Origin: Thermus oshimai DSM 12092
Lineage (GTDB): Bacteria; Deinococcota; Deinococci; Deinococcales; Thermaceae
Reading direction: 5' to 3'
DNA length: 64,000 nt
Assembly (NCBI RefSeq): GCF_000373145.1
Contig: NZ_KB890603.1
Span: forward strand, 1-64,000
Position 1 is the stretch's first letter. Every line of letters starts with the position of its first letter. The position numbers and the translations under genes are program-made. Of this stretch, positions 63,542 to 64,000 are shown piece after piece. The notes below the pieces were generated by a model. It worked only from the letters and a program-made list of their open reading frames with translations, was not told the origin of the DNA and made no database searches.

Positions 63542-64000
63542 ATGGTGATCGGCGTACCGAAGGAGATCAAAACCCTGGAGAACCGGGTGGCCCTGACCCC
63601 GGGGGGCGTGGAGAGCCTGGTGCGGCGCGGCCACACCGTCTTGGTGGAGCGGGGCGCGGGAGTGGGCTCGGGCCTATCCGACGCGGAGTACGAGCGGGCC
63701 GGGGCCATCCTGGTGGGCCGGGACGAGGCCTGGGGGGCGGAGCTGGTGGTGAAGGTGAAGGAGCCCCTGCCCGAGGAGTACCGCTTCCTCAGGAGGGGCC
63801 TCATCCTCTTCACCTACCTCCACCTGGCCGCGGACGAGGCCCTCACCCGGGCCATGCTGGAAAGCGGGGTCACGGGCATCGCCTACGAGACCGTGCAGCT
63901 TCCCGACGGCTCCCTTCCCCTCCTCATCCCCATGAGCGAGGTGGCGGGCCGCATGGCCCCCCAGGTGGGGGCGGAGTTTCTGGAAAAGCCCAAGGGGGGC
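63542..64000 (+). CDS. ald: Alanine dehydrogenase (partial, runs off the window)
   Basis: The first 153 codons are present. [36 protein letters not shown] is the alanine dehydrogenase/PNT signature, with [12 protein letters not shown] and [16 protein letters not shown] (substrate loop), and the catalytic HL pair. It interconverts alanine and pyruvate with NAD. It continues past the end of the window. Confidence 0.96.
   Translation, partial: MVIGVPKEIKTLENRVALTPGGVESLVRRGHTVLVERGAGVGSGLSDAEYERAGAILVGRDEAWGAELVVKVKEPLPEEYRFLRRGLILFTYLHLAADEALTRAMLESGVTGIAYETVQLPDGSLPLLIPMSEVAGRMAPQVGAEFLEKPKGG

Overview
The window is a stretch of chromosome from a Thermus species. It is very GC-rich, G/C-ending codons dominate, and many genes appear to be read from leaderless transcripts, with a TAnnnT -10 box about 7 bases before the ATG or GTG. 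Many proteins look like close but not identical relatives of Thermus thermophilus proteins (LysJ, CarD, LipB, the branched-chain 2-oxoacid dehydrogenase, a 263-aa methyltransferase). The 16S rRNA gene at the left edge ends in its own terminator and is not followed by 23S, as is usual in Thermus. The species call rests on recalled protein similarity; no search was run.

Layout. 1-6.7 kb: 3' end of 16S rRNA, a YihY membrane protein, a TPR protein, proBA, a frameshifted secreted metalloprotease gene and tRNA-Arg(ACG). 6.7-16.4 kb: PduO-type cobalamin adenosyltransferase, an ABC-2 exporter, an SPFH membrane protein with a ribbon-helix-helix partner, a CPBP protease, and the lysine genes lysJ and lysK with a HicB/HicA pair lodged between them and a possible attenuator in front. 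A membrane diguanylate cyclase follows. 15.8-24.3 kb (minus strand): a six-gene alternative complex III operon (actABCDEF), then a sulfide:quinone-oxidoreductase-like flavoprotein and a DUF1641 protein. Together they suggest sulfide to quinone to cytochrome c electron flow. 24.4-35.4 kb: tRNA-Leu(GAG), tsaE, a TlpA-like thioredoxin, a TetR-CarD pair, tenA-like/ispE/ispD, uppP, a class V aminotransferase, dnaJ, a cold-shock gene, a seven-iron ferredoxin and a nucleotidyltransferase.

35.47-44.93 kb is an integrated genetic element. A tyrosine integrase lies next to an intact tRNA-Thr(CGU). A 45-bp copy of the 3' half of that tRNA marks the other end, and matching TTATTGGTCA-type motifs lie just inside both ends. 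The element carries a primase (CHC2 zinc finger plus Toprim), a DUF3987-type helicase-like ATPase, two excisionase-like HTH proteins, a ribbon-helix-helix regulator, a large winged-helix/AAA+/coiled-coil ATPase, a PIN-domain toxin candidate with a tiny leaderless upstream ORF, and an array of eleven CCCCCCTTTA iterons that looks like a replication origin. No capsid, portal, terminase or conjugation gene is visible, so it resembles an integrated plasmid or satellite. It is the best candidate here for a poorly described system.

45-64 kb: lipB-lipA, a DUF3054 protein and a beta-hydroxyacid dehydrogenase; then, on the minus strand, the branched-chain 2-oxoacid dehydrogenase operon (E1alpha, E1beta, E2, E3) with a hicB and a broken hicA between E1beta and E2. 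After that come rlmH, a minimal zincin, DUF2203, birA, an RmlA-like nucleotidyltransferase, a methyltransferase, yjbQ, purA, an aldo/keto reductase, a YhhQ-type transporter, hpt, an RsuA-family pseudouridine synthase, an enoyl-CoA hydratase, truB and the start of alanine dehydrogenase. LipB/LipA make lipoate, which the nearby E2 requires. Two HicBA modules embedded by stop/start overlap in unrelated metabolic operons, one intact and one decayed, are a notable parallel.
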